Shown here piece after piece: positions 24,501 to 36,560 of a stretch of 64,000 nt of DNA (its first letter is position 1; each line of letters starts with the position of its first letter). Both the position numbers and the translations under genes were made by a program. The notes below the pieces were generated by a model. The model did not search any database. It saw nothing but the letters and a program-made list of their open reading frames with translations, and was not told the DNA's origin. Source of the DNA: Mauremys mutica (lineage: Eukaryota; Chordata; Testudines; Geoemydidae); contig NC_059081.1 in the NCBI RefSeq assembly GCF_020497125.1, positions 13,983,105 to 14,047,104 of the forward strand, written 5' to 3'.

Positions 24501-25164
24501 GCTGTTGCAGTAAATTTATTTATATATATATTCAGAACACTATGTAACGCATACTTAACTCACACTGAAGTAAAGCACATGCCTAGTGCTTTCCTGAATC
24601 AGGGCCTAAGTGATTTCCCAAAGTTCCCTAAGCAACACCAAGAACTGTCCCCAGAAGTCCCAATTTCCATGCCTCACTCCCCAAATCAGTTTTCCTTTGT
24701 GAGCAACCAAAACTTTTTTTTATTGTAGAATTCTAATAGTCGGATAGATTTAAAAAACAAAATGAATAATAAGGTCGTGGATAGCTCTCCCTGTCTGCAA
24801 AGAGTGTTGCAAGGTTTGCGTATGAGTTGCTCAGTACATAGTGAAAAGGCAGGGGGGAGGGGAGAGAGAGTTAAAAATAGGAAGTAAAAGAAGAAAGTAA
24901 ATTAACGGAGCTGAGACTCCTGCAATTTAAACTGCTGTAAATCACGAGACAAGGGGAGTTACATTGGTGTAAAACTCATGTGGAAAAAGAATCAGACCTA
25001 CTATCAGTAGCAGCATTAGACAGCTTTTCTTCAAGTCATTTTAGCATTCCTTCTCTTCATTACACTGTTTATCATGCAAAGATGCACACCATGCGTACTA
25101 GTGCAGTATAGCTTTCACTTGAGAGGGGAAAAAGGTTGTCTGTTAAACCAAGGGAGGATGGTCT
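24501..25164. other. No gene recognised
   Basis: Unique, AT-rich, no structure beyond a short (TA) tract near 24524. Confidence 0.4.
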
Positions 25165-25460
25165 TATGGCAAAGTCACTACACTACTACTGAGGAAAGCT
25201 AGGTTCAATTCCTCCTTCTGTCACAGATGTCCTGTTTGACCTTGGGCGAGTCACTTAGTCACTCTGTGTCTCAGTCCCCCATCTGCAAAATGGGGATTAT
25301 GACACTTCCTTTCTCTCCTCCTTTGTCTGTCTTGTCTACTTAGACTGTAAGCTTTTGGGTGAGGGACTATGTGTTTCTACTATGTGTACGTACAATACCT
25401 AGCACAAAAGGGCTCTGAGCTTGGTTGTGTTCTCCAAGTGCTACTACAATATAAATAATC
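25165..25460 (+). mobile_element. MIR SINE, nearly full length
   Basis: tRNA-like head ('ggttcaattcctccttctg'), conserved core ('gaccttgggcgagtcactta', 'tctcagtcccccatctg') and L2-like tail ('agactgtaagctttt', 'tacctagcacaa', 'ctacaatataaataat'). Confidence 0.8.
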
Positions 25461-27589
25461 ATAAGACGAGCAGGCAATGTGTAATCTATATTTGCAAAAC
25501 ACTATGTAAATTCACTATGTTATATTTATTTTTAAAACAACAGCAGCAAGAAAAGTGTGTTTCTATAGTGACCTTCATTGAGGTATGGGTGGAGCAAAGT
25601 AGATGCTATGAAAGGTGGAGTCAGTGCTAACAAATATAATTACAGAAGGGGAGCATTATACTTCATATATCATACTTGCATTCCTCAGCTCCTCATTCCA
25701 TTAAAACCTGTACAAATGCGGCTTTCATGCAGGATATTTTGCTATCACATGCAAATTCCTCCTCTCTCAAGAAAAGCTTTATGTAAACTGCCTATTTGGC
25801 CTTTGTTAGTCATGCTACAAAGATTTAAAAGCTCTGAAGATTGTCTTAACTAAAAAGACCCACAAGAACAACAATACAGTTTTTTCCAGTCACTGATCAG
25901 GCTTTTAAGGGGTAACTAATGATGTGAATTTTAAAAAGCAAAAAGGCAACAAGAAAATATTTAATAGCACAACTAACAGCACAGCATACCTTCTGCAGAA
26001 ACCTGTCTGCTCTACTTTCCTTTTATCAATATTGCCAAGAAAGTAAATTTGTCACTGTACAGTTCAGAATCTCTCAAAGATCTACTTTAATGTTTCACGC
26101 TACGTTTGCAAAACAAGAGTAATAAAAATAATGACACCATTATTACTCTTCCCTCTTTGTTTTCAGTTCATCACTTGCATATTTGAATAATGAATTATAT
26201 TCACATTATCTCTACACTCTTGCTCTTGACTTCCTCTGCTGGCTGAAAGTAAAGCTATTATCCAGTTGTCAACTCTGAAGAGCCATTCAACATAGCAGCC
26301 AATGATCCTGACACGTAGATATACTACTATGCAAAATTATCTGGAGTACAATTTCAAGCTATATAAGAGAAAATTACTAGTCAGTGTGGAAATGAATCTT
26401 CAGCTTAGGTGAAATATTAAAAATTTCATCAAGGCCACTTTAGAACATAAATAGACAACAGGATTGGTTGTGAATTAGACACAAAAGGCTAATTAATGTT
26501 ATTGTATCTTCCTGATTGACTTAAAGTCTATTAAATCACTATTTTATTGTTTGAATCTCTGAGACCTTAGAGAAATAGAACTTTGTTCTATTAAGAGGGC
26601 GCTGTTCATTCTCGGGTCTGCAGCTCCTGACTGAATTTCATTAAGACTCATTCCACTGACCGATACTTGGCACATGTGATGATTATTCATAGATGTGATT
26701 TATAGAGCTCTTTTATTAAGTGTCATGTTAAGTTACAAACAAGTAACACAAAACAAAACTCCATGTGGTTTGCCCGGATACAAATAATAATTGCACCCCT
26801 AAATGTAATTAGGTGACACTCGAGCTTCAGATAGAGATAGACTATCAGGACGGAGAGTACAGTCGGGTGCATTTAAGAGAAAATGTCCCCAAGGGTACCA
26901 ACTCTTTTCTTATTACAGAGCACTGTGTTATGCAAGCAAGGGAGGTTGGAAGCAGATAAAGGGGGAAGAGGCATCCTCTAGGAGAGCAGAGCCTTCAGTA
27001 TGAGATGAAATAAAGAGGTATTAAGAAGATAGGGAACATCAGAGCAAGCTGCTGTGCTTGTTTAAAAGAAATAGCCAAAGGGGATAGGGGCTGTCGACAA
27101 CTGGGTTCTCTTTCTCTTTCCTTCATTTCCAGAACCAATAGGGGAATGTTTGGATGGGCCTCTAACACAATGGTCTGTATTCCTTTCTTAACAAACAATA
27201 ACGAACTCCAGTCCTCTATCTGCACATCGCTATGCTCAGGACCAGACGTATGACTTTGGGGAGTACAAATAAAAGAATTCTTGTGGGCAACAACAAATAG
27301 AACTACTGTTATGTACAGAAAAAAGATTGTGGTGGTGGAAGCTGGGATCAGCTCTAGCCTCCTTTCACAGGCAAAATGGAACCCATCTGCTTTTGCTGGG
27401 GTCCAGGGATGGGGGGCCACTGCTTAAAATGGGTTCCAATGGACAACTACCCACATAAGCTGTGAGACCTGGAGGGGTGTGTGTGTTTATTTTGGTGAAT
27501 TTTAATTCTTTAAAATATTAGACAATTCAATATCAAAGTACCCCTCTGGGGTATCTAAGTATTGGAACCTCCACGTTATGAATGGGGAC
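25461..27589. other. No gene recognised
   Basis: Unique AT-rich sequence that includes a possible conserved element at 26480-26800. The 141-codon - frame at 26995-27420 shows hydrophobic stretches but no recognisable family or gene context. Confidence 0.4.
26480..26800. promoter_or_regulatory. Candidate conserved non-coding element
   Basis: Unique, AT-rich sequence with TAATTA sites and an unusually GC-rich island ('gagggcgctgttcattctcg') in its middle. No repeat or coding signal. Confidence 0.2.
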
Positions 27590-27925
27590 ACATAGGCAGA
27601 AAGGTTGAGTGGTTTGATTCAGCTCACAGAAGGAGTCAGAATTAAAACACTCCAAGAGCCTATAGCTACAGCCCTGCGAATCCGCAGATATCTGCTTTAT
27701 ATTCGTGGTGCATGTGCAGTTGTATTGTTTACCATCTTTGCAGATCATGGATAGCATGCAGTGAGATAGGGTGCTCGTGTGTGAGTGGATGCAGATATGT
27801 ATGAAAGGTGGGGTGCAGATCCGGAGTCGGATACAAATTAATTATCACAGATGTTGATCCAAATGTTGATATCCGCACAGGGCTCTACCTATAGCTCTCA
27901 GACCTGTGCTTACTCAATTAGCCCA
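27590..27925 (-). mobile_element. MIR SINE split by a hAT MITE
   Basis: Antisense MIR core ('aggttgagtggtttgattc', 'agtcagaattaaaacac') continues beyond the MITE at 27667-27887 with 'ctcagacctgtgctta'. Confidence 0.7.
27667..27887. mobile_element. hAT-type MITE inserted in a MIR SINE
   Basis: 221 bp with termini TACAGCCCTG and, inverted, TAGAGCCCTG (9 of 10), extended by 'gcggatatc'-type repeats. Exact 8-bp duplications CCTATAGC lie at 27659-27666 and 27888-27895. The flanks join into an antisense MIR. Non-coding. Confidence 0.82.
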
Positions 27926-28324
27926 GGTGCAAAGACCATAGTTCTGTCCAGCAGAAAACAAGCTTAGAGCAACCCTAGTAATATCAGCCGCTTGCAGCTA
28001 CAAAATCAGTCTCAGGATACTCACAAAAATGTAAAGGCCGGAGTCCATCCATTTCCAAAGGCCTGTCCTGGGGTGAACAATGAATGATCTGTAACTTTCA
28101 GAGAAAAATGACAGAAGTGACAGACTTCTACCACCCGCACTGACATTGCATTTCTAATGCTACTTTCACATGGGGAAGGACAAGAAATTTACCTTCCATA
28201 AAATGAAAGCAAGGGAATCCTTCATATTTTAAGTCAAGAGTGGGCCACAGATATAGATGTCATGGGCGCCAAAGGCTAGGTCTGCTTATTTTGTAAAGGC
28301 TTCTTGAATAAAAAGCCTCTGTGT

Positions 28325-28640
28325 TGTTGCGTTCTCATGCGGGACGGATAAAGCACAACAACCAATATGATTGCAAGCTGAATCATTTATTGTGTACAAT
28401 GCATCATATTATATAGGCTTCTCCATATTAGCAAACATCAGACACACCAACATTACATTGCTGCTGATTGGTTCTTTGTCCGATACACACGCTTTTCACA
28501 TGCATGGCCTTTTGCTTACTGGTTCCCCATTTCCCATGCAATCCATCTGATTATGGTCTTGTTTATCACCTTGAAACCGATCCCAGACAGGCCATCTGGC
28601 GCCTGCCTCCTCCTGGCTAGCTCCCTACTTTCTCACAACA
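28325..28640 (-). mobile_element. Probable solo LTR of an endogenous retroelement
   Basis: About 316 bp with inverted TGTTG...CAACA ends. On - it has a TATA-like box (28409-28416) and AATAAA (28391-28386), about 60 nt before the 3' end, as expected for a U3-R-U5 order. No gag, pol or env sequence adjoins it, so a solo LTR is likely. No target duplication was found, which lowers confidence. Confidence 0.45.
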
Positions 28641-28944
28641 ACTTTATCTAACCTCTCTGTCCTTCTGGCCTGCTGCTGTAACTTTCCACCAAGGCAGCAT
28701 AGGGATGATATATCCCCACACTGTGTATGTGTGGGGGAAGAGGTGGTGGAATAGGGAGAGAAGTGAAAGGGACAGTCAGAACAAGCATGCAGATTAACAC
28801 AGAAAGCAAAATCCAGGAGAAATACCTTGTGACTATTATTGTTATTTTTATAGCTACATAGAGTCCCTGCTCAGAAGTCCTCAAAATCCACAGAAAGACC
28901 AATCCAACATGAGGATTTAGGAATGTAACGATGGGAGAGGAACA

Positions 28945-29285
28945 ATGGTCTGGAGGTTAGAGCGCTAAGCCTAGGATTTAAGAGGCCTGGATTTGAGTCC
29001 CTGTTTTACCACAGACTTCCTGTGTGATCTTCAGCATGTCACTTAGGCCAAGATCCTCAAAGGAATTCAGGTACCCAACTCCCATTGATCTGCTACTGAA
29101 ATCAATGTGAGTTAGGTGCCGAACTCCCTTTGAGGATTGGGCCTTAATCTCGCTGTGTCTCAGTCCCCAATCTGTCAACTGAAGGTAACAGCACTTTCTA
29201 ATCTCACAGGGGTGTTGTGAGGATAAATACATTAACGATTGCGAGGCGCTCAGGTAATGGGGGGCATAGAAATTCCATATATAAG
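28945..29285 (+). mobile_element. MIR SINE split by a 98-bp MITE
   Basis: Head 'aggttagagcgctaagcc' and 'gatttgagtccctg', core 'cagcatgtcactta', then after the MITE 'atctcgctgtgtctcagt' and 'ggttgtgaggataaata'-like tail. Confidence 0.78.
29046..29143. mobile_element. 98-bp palindromic MITE inside a MIR SINE
   Basis: Terminal repeats GGCCAAGATCCTCAAAGG and, inverted, GGCCCAATCCTCAAAGG are flanked by exact TTA duplications (29043-29045 and 29144-29146). Excision restores MIR sequence ('gtcactta' to 'atctcgctgtgtctcag'). A TTA duplication with a GGCC end fits Tourist/Harbinger-type MITEs. Confidence 0.75.
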
Positions 29286-29829
29286 ATGGGGAAAGAGGTA
29301 GCTCATTTACAAAACCCAAGAAATTAAAAGCAAGAATATTAATAATTAAGAGCATTACAGTGCCCACATAATAAGCAGATGCTATTTGTAACAAACATAA
29401 ATCCTGGTCCCTCAGCTCCAAACACAGAGGGTTCTACCTCCTGAACTAAAGGAAGATCATTGTTCACTGTCACCTACAGAAATATCTTTATGTTCTTTCT
29501 AAACTGTGACCAGCCAATGGAAAGCTCACATAAGCAATCTGTTCACACATGTGTATAGTGCCAGCTCCCACTGAAGTCAATGATGACAACTTCCATTCCT
29601 ATGTGAGTAAAATTGGGACCATAACTCCTTGGATTCCAAACTGTCCACAAGAAATATTGTAACTCACTTTGCTTCATTACAACTCATTTTCTTCAACTAC
29701 AACTGAAACGTGAGGTTTGAGAATATTTCACTATATGGAGAGCTTTAAACTGTTTTGAACTAATGGAAGAGAAAAAATATTAGATAAAAATTTAAATTTC
29801 AAATCAAGGGTTATTCTCTGTAATGAACA

Positions 29830-30457
29830 ATACCTAAGGCTCCATGTTTCTCATGGAGGTAATGGGAAGTCACGGATTCCGTTTCTTTCCGTGACTTCTG
29901 CAGTGGCTGGTGTTCCTGTCCCTGGGGTGGCCTGAGCAGCTCGGGCAGCCCCTGGGCCAGTGGCACCAGCTGCTGCTGGGGCAGTCTCGCCCCACCCCCC
30001 TGCACCCCAGCAGCAGGAGCTTGCGTGTGAGGAATGGCTCAGGACTGGGGTTTGGGGTGCAGGGCAGCGCTTACCTAGGGGCTCCCCAGAAGGGTGACAG
30101 GAACTCCCTTCCCTCAGCTCCTTGCTCCACGTGCTGCCTCTGCCGCAGGTGCTGCCCCCGAAGTTCCCATTGGCGGCAAAACCAGGGCCTGGGGGAGGCA
30201 GCATGTGGAGCTCAGGAGCTGGGCTGGGAGCCTGCTCCAGCCCTGCCAACTCTCCCCCGCAGCCCCCCAGGCCACCCCCTCCAAGCACCCTCAGCAGCCC
30301 CTGGGTCATCCCCCTGAGTTGTCCCCCCGCAAGTTTTAGTCAGGGGTATATAGTAAAAGTCATGGACAAGTCACAGGCCATGAATTTTTGTTTACTGCCC
30401 ATGACCTGTCCAAGACTTTTACTAAAAATACTTGTGACTAAAATGTAGTCTTACCAA
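29830..30457. mobile_element. GC-rich inverted-repeat DNA element
   Basis: About 630 bp. The right end carries 'gactaaaatgtagtctta', roughly inverted at the left as 'taaggctccatg'. Near the right end 'catggacaagtcacaggcc' and 'ggccatgaa...' form palindromes. The centre (29900-30330) is very GC-rich and gives long overlapping open frames on both strands that I regard as chance frames. Flanks ACAATACC and CCAATAAC match at 6 of 8, hinting at a decayed 8-bp hAT duplication. Family uncertain. Confidence 0.5.
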
Positions 30458-33224
30458 TAACTTTAGAACAATTTCATATTTTTCAAACTCCTGTGATACT
30501 TCTATGGCCCACACAATTAAGGTATCTGAGTAGCTTTGCAGAAACATTCTCTATTTCTTTTTACAGCTGGCCAGGAAACATATTTTATTTTCCCTGAAAA
30601 GAAATTGTGGATTTTTCAGGTTTTCATAGAAAAACTCTTTTGCTTTGAAAATAAATATAGCAACATTCAGGCCAAACCAGTTCTCCATACCAAAGTTATA
30701 GGGAACTTATAGGCCAGTTTGAAACCTCAAGTATGGAGGATGAAATGGGCAAAACTCCCATTGTCTTCAATGAAACCACGATTTTACACAGAGAGAGTCC
30801 ACTGTTTCCCTATAAATAGACATAGTCCTCAACCAAAACCCTAACTCTAAGCCCTCTCTCCTCTTCAAGTATGGTGAATTCTAGGGTTTAAATCTGGGTT
30901 TGAAGATTGGGCTCATCTCTAACAGAGAGAATTTCCATTCCTTATATATTTTGTGATTGTCAATATTAAATATTTTTTCCTTTGCTTCTATATCATACAC
31001 AGTGAAAATAAGTTCCAGACTCAGAGTGCTCCTGTCTCCTAGCTGGCTCTGGCTGGACACACAATAATACACCATATGAACTAAAAAAAGTGCCTCCTGG
31101 TTTCATACTGTGCTTTGAAGTGACATGAGCTCACCGAGAGCTGGGGTTGCTAGCTAATTCAGATGGCAGAACCTTCCATTCATATCGAGTACTATCACAT
31201 TCCAAGTTTATGCTAGACATCTATGACTCTTACCTTCACAATATAGCTTGATTTTAACCTACATTATGGTGATGGCATGTTTCTTTAAGGCCACCATACT
31301 ACTGCTAGTGTAAATTTCTGCAAGAGCTGTTAAATTGCACATGATGTTAACTGCTATAGCTTTGCAAATGAACAGTATTAAACTTGTTCTTGGATTTACC
31401 TTCTGCAAGACATTCGTGGTAGGTGTCTGATTATATTCTCTAACTAATAAGAATGTATGCAGCATTTTATGCTGTCCTATACTCATCATGTTCTATACTT
31501 GTAGCACATTTGAGCATCTCTGGACTGATATCTGCTACCTAGAACAACAGAGCTCTCTCAAACCATATCTGATTGCTATGGTTACATGTGCTCTGCAAAG
31601 TATAGGATCTCCAAGGAACATAAAAGCTTTAACCGCATGTAGGCAAACATTGCATTTTCTTATCCAGAGTGCCCCTAAAGTCACATTTGCTGCTGTTCTC
31701 ATCACAAACTCACTTAGCATGTTTTTGTGCTACTCTGTAGGACAGTAGTTTTTAGTGCATCTTTTCACTTTGTGCATTTTTTATATATACTATAGGGGAG
31801 GATATAGCTCTAAGAAACTGCATAATTAAAATATAATGAGTAAGCAGTTTAGGAAAGAGGACAAATTAACCTCTGTCATCACATTTGTTATCCAAAATGG
31901 ACATTTTTTCATTCTGCCGTGAGGTTTATTCAGCAAGTACATGGATCTGCAGTGGTGACATGCAGCAACTGCGCAGCTATCAAATAATCAATCGTGAGGC
32001 CTTCACACATTTCCTGCTAAAAGCTCACAGTGTATGCAGATTGCTCCATTTTGTGCAATGGAACAAAAGGTGTTAGCCGCAGGAGATTATACAAAGCCAA
32101 ATCATCCACTCCATGCCAAGGCCACTGGACAGGCTTGGAACAGAAATACTCTCTGGAGGATAAGGGGAAAAGAGGAATTGTCCTCCAGCAGGGCACAGAG
32201 CACGCATAAGTGCATATGACAGAGTGTTCTGGATCCACTGGCCTTGCCTGTGCACCTCTCAGCCCTCACACACCCAAACAGGTGATGAGGTGAGGAGCTG
32301 CATGTCTCTCACAGAGCTGTTCTCCATGGCATACAGGAGGTTGCAAAGGCTCTGCACTGGATCAAGGAACCTTCAACTCTCCTTACTCAGACGGAATCTT
32401 CCTGCCAGTTCTGCACTCAGGTTCCTTCCTGTCACCATAGATAGTGTCAAATGCAAATAAAATCACAGCTGCTATAAAGATCACAACAAGCCAATTTAGG
32501 TCCTTCCCTTTTCAGATTCCGTCCTTCTGTATCCTCTTCCCTAAACTGCAGCGCTTGCCCCAGATGGAAAAGATTTCTTGTGCTTTATTTGGCTCTTAAA
32601 CAAAAAACAAGATACAGCAGGTCAAACAGCCTCCGGATTCAAATATGAGCTGCTGGTTAAAGTAACCAACATAGGGCTCCTGGATTAGAGAGCCACAGCA
32701 GTTCTTCCAAGGTGACCCTTCTCCCACAGTGACAGCCAGGATATGCTGAAACATGGGGGGATTAAATCAGAGGATGCACTGATGATGTCTTAACCTGGGG
32801 TGGGGTCTTTCCATTCTGGAAAGTTACCATGTGGCCTGATTGTGTCTCCCAGGTTTGACAGATCTATTGTGATGCTCAGACATGGACACATTGGGATGAA
32901 GATCTCTCTTCTTGCAGCCCGGCCCCAACAAATGGAACTCTCCCCTTTCATGACAGTCTGGGGAGTCCAGGCAATCAGGGCAATAGAGAAGGGTTGAGCA
33001 GTGTCATCCCCACTCCCACATGAACATACTTTTAAAGGCTTAAAAATAAGATCATGCCATGACGGAGTTGGTGATAAGGGAGGAATAGGGATTCCTGCAC
33101 TGAAGGATGCTGCTTATAGGAGAGAGTGAGCTCATTTACGTGGGCTCTCAGACCTCTGTTTCATCATCACTATAGCTGTCCAGGACACAGGTTTTTGTAT
33201 TTACAAAGTATTGAGGAAGATAAA
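30458..33224. other. No gene recognised
   Basis: Unique sequence. Overlapping short frames on both strands at 31488-31748 and 32017-32255 argue against coding. Confidence 0.4.
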
Positions 33225-33500
33225 AGAGTTTTCATTTTTATCCAAAATTTTCTTCCAAAGTTGTTTTTTTATTTCTGTTGAGAAATTGAAAAATGTTGGT
33301 TTTCACCTGAATTTCTTTGGTTTTCATTTGCCAAGACACCCAAAATGTTTAATTTTGGGGGTTTGGGATTTTGTCAACATCCCCCCCCCCCGCAAAATGT
33401 TGCCAAAAGCAGACACATCATGTAGAAATGTCAATTTTGATGAAAAGGCCATTTTTCTTAAAAAAACAAACAAACAGCCTTTTGAATGAAAAACGTCAGC
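33225..33500. repeat. AT-rich repeat related to the composite elements
   Basis: 'gaaattgaaaaatgttgg', 'tttcaccgaatttc'-like words and 'gtcaattttgatgaaaagg' resemble the ends of the elements at 61.1 and 63.3 kb. It holds a C10-type run at 33381-33392. Lies just 5' of a 102-bp hAT MITE. Confidence 0.35.
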
Positions 33501-33599
33501 AGCTCTATCTACTGCTCCCACGTGTTGGGATGATTTTTGTTTGGCCCTACACAGCAATCCTGGCCATGTCTCCTTGAATTTGAGTCCTTGACCCACCTC

Positions 33600-33701
33600 C
33601 AGTGCTTATTTTGTAATGAAAGAGGTGCCGGGGCTATGAATTGCCAAGCCTAGAGATGCCGGGGCTCAGTTCCGGCTAGCCCTGGCACAAATTAAGCACT
33701 G
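33600..33701. mobile_element. 102-bp hAT-type MITE
   Basis: Termini CAGTGCTTATTTTG and, inverted, CAGTGCTTAATTTG; exact 8-bp duplications CCCACCTC at 33592-33599 and 33702-33709. The interior repeats 'gccggggct'. CAG termini and 8-bp duplication assign it to hAT. Confidence 0.85.
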
Positions 33702-33906
33702 CCCACCTCCAAGACCTAGAATTCAGCACATAGTTTTTGCTAGATAAATCCTTTAATTGTTGTTGGAATCTACAATGCATAATCGTCTATTCCCCTAAAA
33801 ATAAGGAGGAAATCTGATGTACAATGAATTAAAAATAGTCAACGATGCTTCAACCATCCACAATATATTGTGCAACATACTGTACATACACATAAATATC
33901 TTCTTA

Positions 33907-34023
33907 CTGTGTGTTCCAGTCTATGCATCCAATGAAGTGGGCTGTAGCCCATGAAAGCTTATGCTCAAATAAATTAATAAATGTTTTAGTCTCTAAGGTG
34001 CCACAAGTGCGCCTGTTCTTTTT
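33907..34023 (+). mobile_element. Short Penelope-like copy, same ends as the 7.5-kb copy
   Basis: 117 bp from 'ctgtgtgttccagtc' to 'cctgttcttttt', the same 5' and 3' limits as 7451-7558. Core 33929-33966: CCAATGA box, hairpin GTGGGC-TGTA-GCCCAT, GAAAGC-TTAT-GC-TC. An extra 'aaattaataaatg' expansion follows the core. No target duplication was found. Confidence 0.65.
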
Positions 34024-34069
34024 CCTGCTATTAAGAGTAACATCTACAGACAAAGGATGGGAGAAATAA

Positions 34070-34225
34070 AGGACTATTAGCACCCTTTTACAGATGAGGA
34101 ATTGGGGGTCAGACAGATTAAGTGACTGTCCCACAATTGCACAGGAAGTCTGTAGCAGAGCTGGGAATTAAATCCAGATCATCAGAGTCCCAATCCAATA
34201 CTTGACCACAAGCCCAATTGCCCCT
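34070..34225 (-). mobile_element. MIR SINE fragment
   Basis: Antisense core 'ttttacagatgagga', 'attaagtgactgtcccac', 'agcagagctgggaattaa'. Confidence 0.75.
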
Positions 34226-34377
34226 CTCCTACTGAAGATTTTTCTCATAGATGCCATCAAATTTGAGCTTTCAGTCTGGACACTGAGCACAGCAAGTCCT
34301 GAAGCTATTCACTTTTAAACTACATGCGGGTATAGAGAGACACTACAAAACATCTACTTGATACATTAAGCAACACC

Positions 34378-34430
34378 ATCCTCATCTGGTGTAAATCAGC
34401 ATAGCTCATTTACACCAGCTGAGGATTTTG
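34378..34430. repeat. Small palindromic MITE
   Basis: 'atcctcatctggtgtaaatc' is inverted as 'atttacaccagctgaggat' around 'agcatagct'. Confidence 0.55.
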
Positions 34431-34859
34431 CAGCATATGATTTTTTTCTTTTCCTTTTTAAACTATAGCAGAACTAATAAATCAGTTACTTATCAAATAA
34501 CAGAATCAGTACCATTTCTCTTAGGAAATGATTTATGATTTTGTTTTGAAATATTTTGTGTATAAATGCAACACAGTGGGACACACGTGCACATTACATG
34601 TTACACATACATGCAAAATACAGTATATACATATATTTTTTCTTAGCTCACCACAAATTATTGTGACAAACTAGATGTTAGTCCTTTCTGAATTAATCCT
34701 GTTTGAATTGTACCAGTGTCGTCCTCACTGTACACCAGTACCATTAGGGTATAAAATTTATGAACATTCAGAATTAATCCACAAATATATACTAATTCAC
34801 ACTGACCTTTTTTTCATGCTGAGGCCTTTTTAGCACTCACAGTAGGTTTAACTTTGCCC

Positions 34860-35100
34860 TACCGAGTGTTATTACAAAGCAGTCAATGGTTGTCCGTAAT
34901 TACATAATGCAAATGACATTTGCTTTTTTGTTTGAGCTTATTCCCTCAGATGTTTCCTTCTTTTATCACACTCTTCACACATCTGTGTCCCTGAAACAGC
35001 ACTGTAAACTCCGCCTCTTTTGGTCCCCAAGTTCCTCTTTCTGTCTTCGCTGACTGTCATACAGACACAGCTAGCAGTTTGGACTAGCATTGCTATGACA
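34860..35100. promoter_or_regulatory. Candidate conserved non-coding element
   Basis: Unique sequence with a TAATTA site next to an octamer-type ATGCAAAT (POU) site near 34905. No repeat similarity; function inferred only. Confidence 0.22.
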
Positions 35101-35814
35101 TATCCCTCTGACATCGGTTATGTTGCCAGCTGGTAGGAACAGGTGTACACTGATTTTACCATCAAATGGCAACACACATTTGGCTCCCTACCAACGCACA
35201 GGCATGAAAAACCTGTTCCCTTATAATTCTTTTGAGATTGATGGACTGTTCTTTGACACAGCATCCAATGATGGTTTCAATTCCTGGATTGTTTTGCATA
35301 GTTTAGAATCATTCAACAAAAGTCTCCAAGAACTTCCTATTAGTGGAACTGAATTGTTCATGTTTTCCTCCTTTTCTTGATCAGGTTAAAATAAAAATAT
35401 TACATCAGCTGAAAGTGCATTAACTTCCAGCTGTCATGAAACAGACATTGAATGAATACCTACTTCTGGAAACTAATTTGTGCAAAATATTAAGTCCCAT
35501 TTAGAAAATTCCCCTAAAAAGGCAAAGGCTAGAATTACTGCATTAATGTCATGCTCCAACGTCTGATATTCTTATGTATATAACATTACATAAAAATCAA
35601 CTTTTAGCAAATAAATCAATAGCTGCATGTGGCTATGGATATGTTTATTAGTCCTATTAGTGAAAACACAACACAGGTAAGATATATGTTGATCCACTAG
35701 TTTGCTAGTTGATGTTCTGAATCTTTCAGATGTCACTAACACACAGCTACATTTCAAACATATGAGGGCTCAGTTCTGCCATAAGTTACCAACTTTGGGG
35801 CAGGCAGAGTCTTT

Positions 35815-35935
35815 TTTGTGTGTGTGTTTGTACAGCACCGAGCACCAGGGGGTCCTGGTCCATGACTAGGGCTCCTAGGCAACTTCCTCACTAATAATAA
35901 ATAATATAATAATAATAATAATAATAATTTAATAA
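35815..35935 (+). mobile_element. L2-like tail ending in an AAT microsatellite
   Basis: 'gtttgtacagcaccgagcac', 'ggtcctggtccatgactagg', 'gctcctaggcaac' then an (AAT)n tract at about 35890-35930. Confidence 0.65.
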
Positions 35936-36429
35936 TAAGAGTGAAACTTCCATTTAAGTCAATGTTCAAATATTCTGAAGTCAGTGGGAGCTGTCCGTGT
36001 GTCTATCTGATAGCATAATTTGGCCTATGACCTGTACTTTATGAGCCATTGGTTATTCTTATTAAAAACCCTACACTTCCTTAATAAGACAGAGATATTA
36101 TCATGTTATTGCGTCCCACAATAAATACTAGACAAAAAAAGCACACTTTTTTTTTGCCAACTGATCTGAAGGTTAACTGCTGCAAGTCACAAGTAAGATA
36201 ATCAAACTAGTAAGATAATGTTGTTATAATGCAACATAAGCTGCATAGTGGTGGCACAAAAGGGAATTAACACATATGCACACCAGCTGTTCCTATTCTT
36301 ACATTTCGGTTCCTATCAGGATCTTTTTTATTCTTTTAATCCAGCTGTATTTTTAAATTAAAACTTTCCACGGAATCCTTAAAATAATTCTCATAGCGCA
36401 AACCTGCAAAAACAATTTATTGATTTCAA

Positions 36430-36560
36430 CCACTATTAATTAAACTTCATAAAAGACGTTCGCATTAAAGGGTGAGTTAGCGTGTATTTAAGCCGCTGTA
36501 CTGATGTGCAGGATAATGAGGCTGGTGCCATGGTAACTACTGTGTTGTTGTTTTTTACTT
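36430..36560. promoter_or_regulatory. Candidate conserved non-coding element
   Basis: Unique sequence with a homeodomain site (attaattaa) and an RFX-like half site (ccatggtaac) near 36526. Confidence 0.2.

Noticed and set aside
26995..27420. 141-codon - strand frame with hydrophobic stretches
   Set aside because: No recognised family, no splice or promoter context, AT-rich composition; long chance frames occur in 64 kb.
29811..30448. Pro/Gly/Ala-rich frames up to 152 codons on both strands
   Set aside because: Same effect in a GC-rich inverted-repeat element; frames overlap in several registers and match no family.
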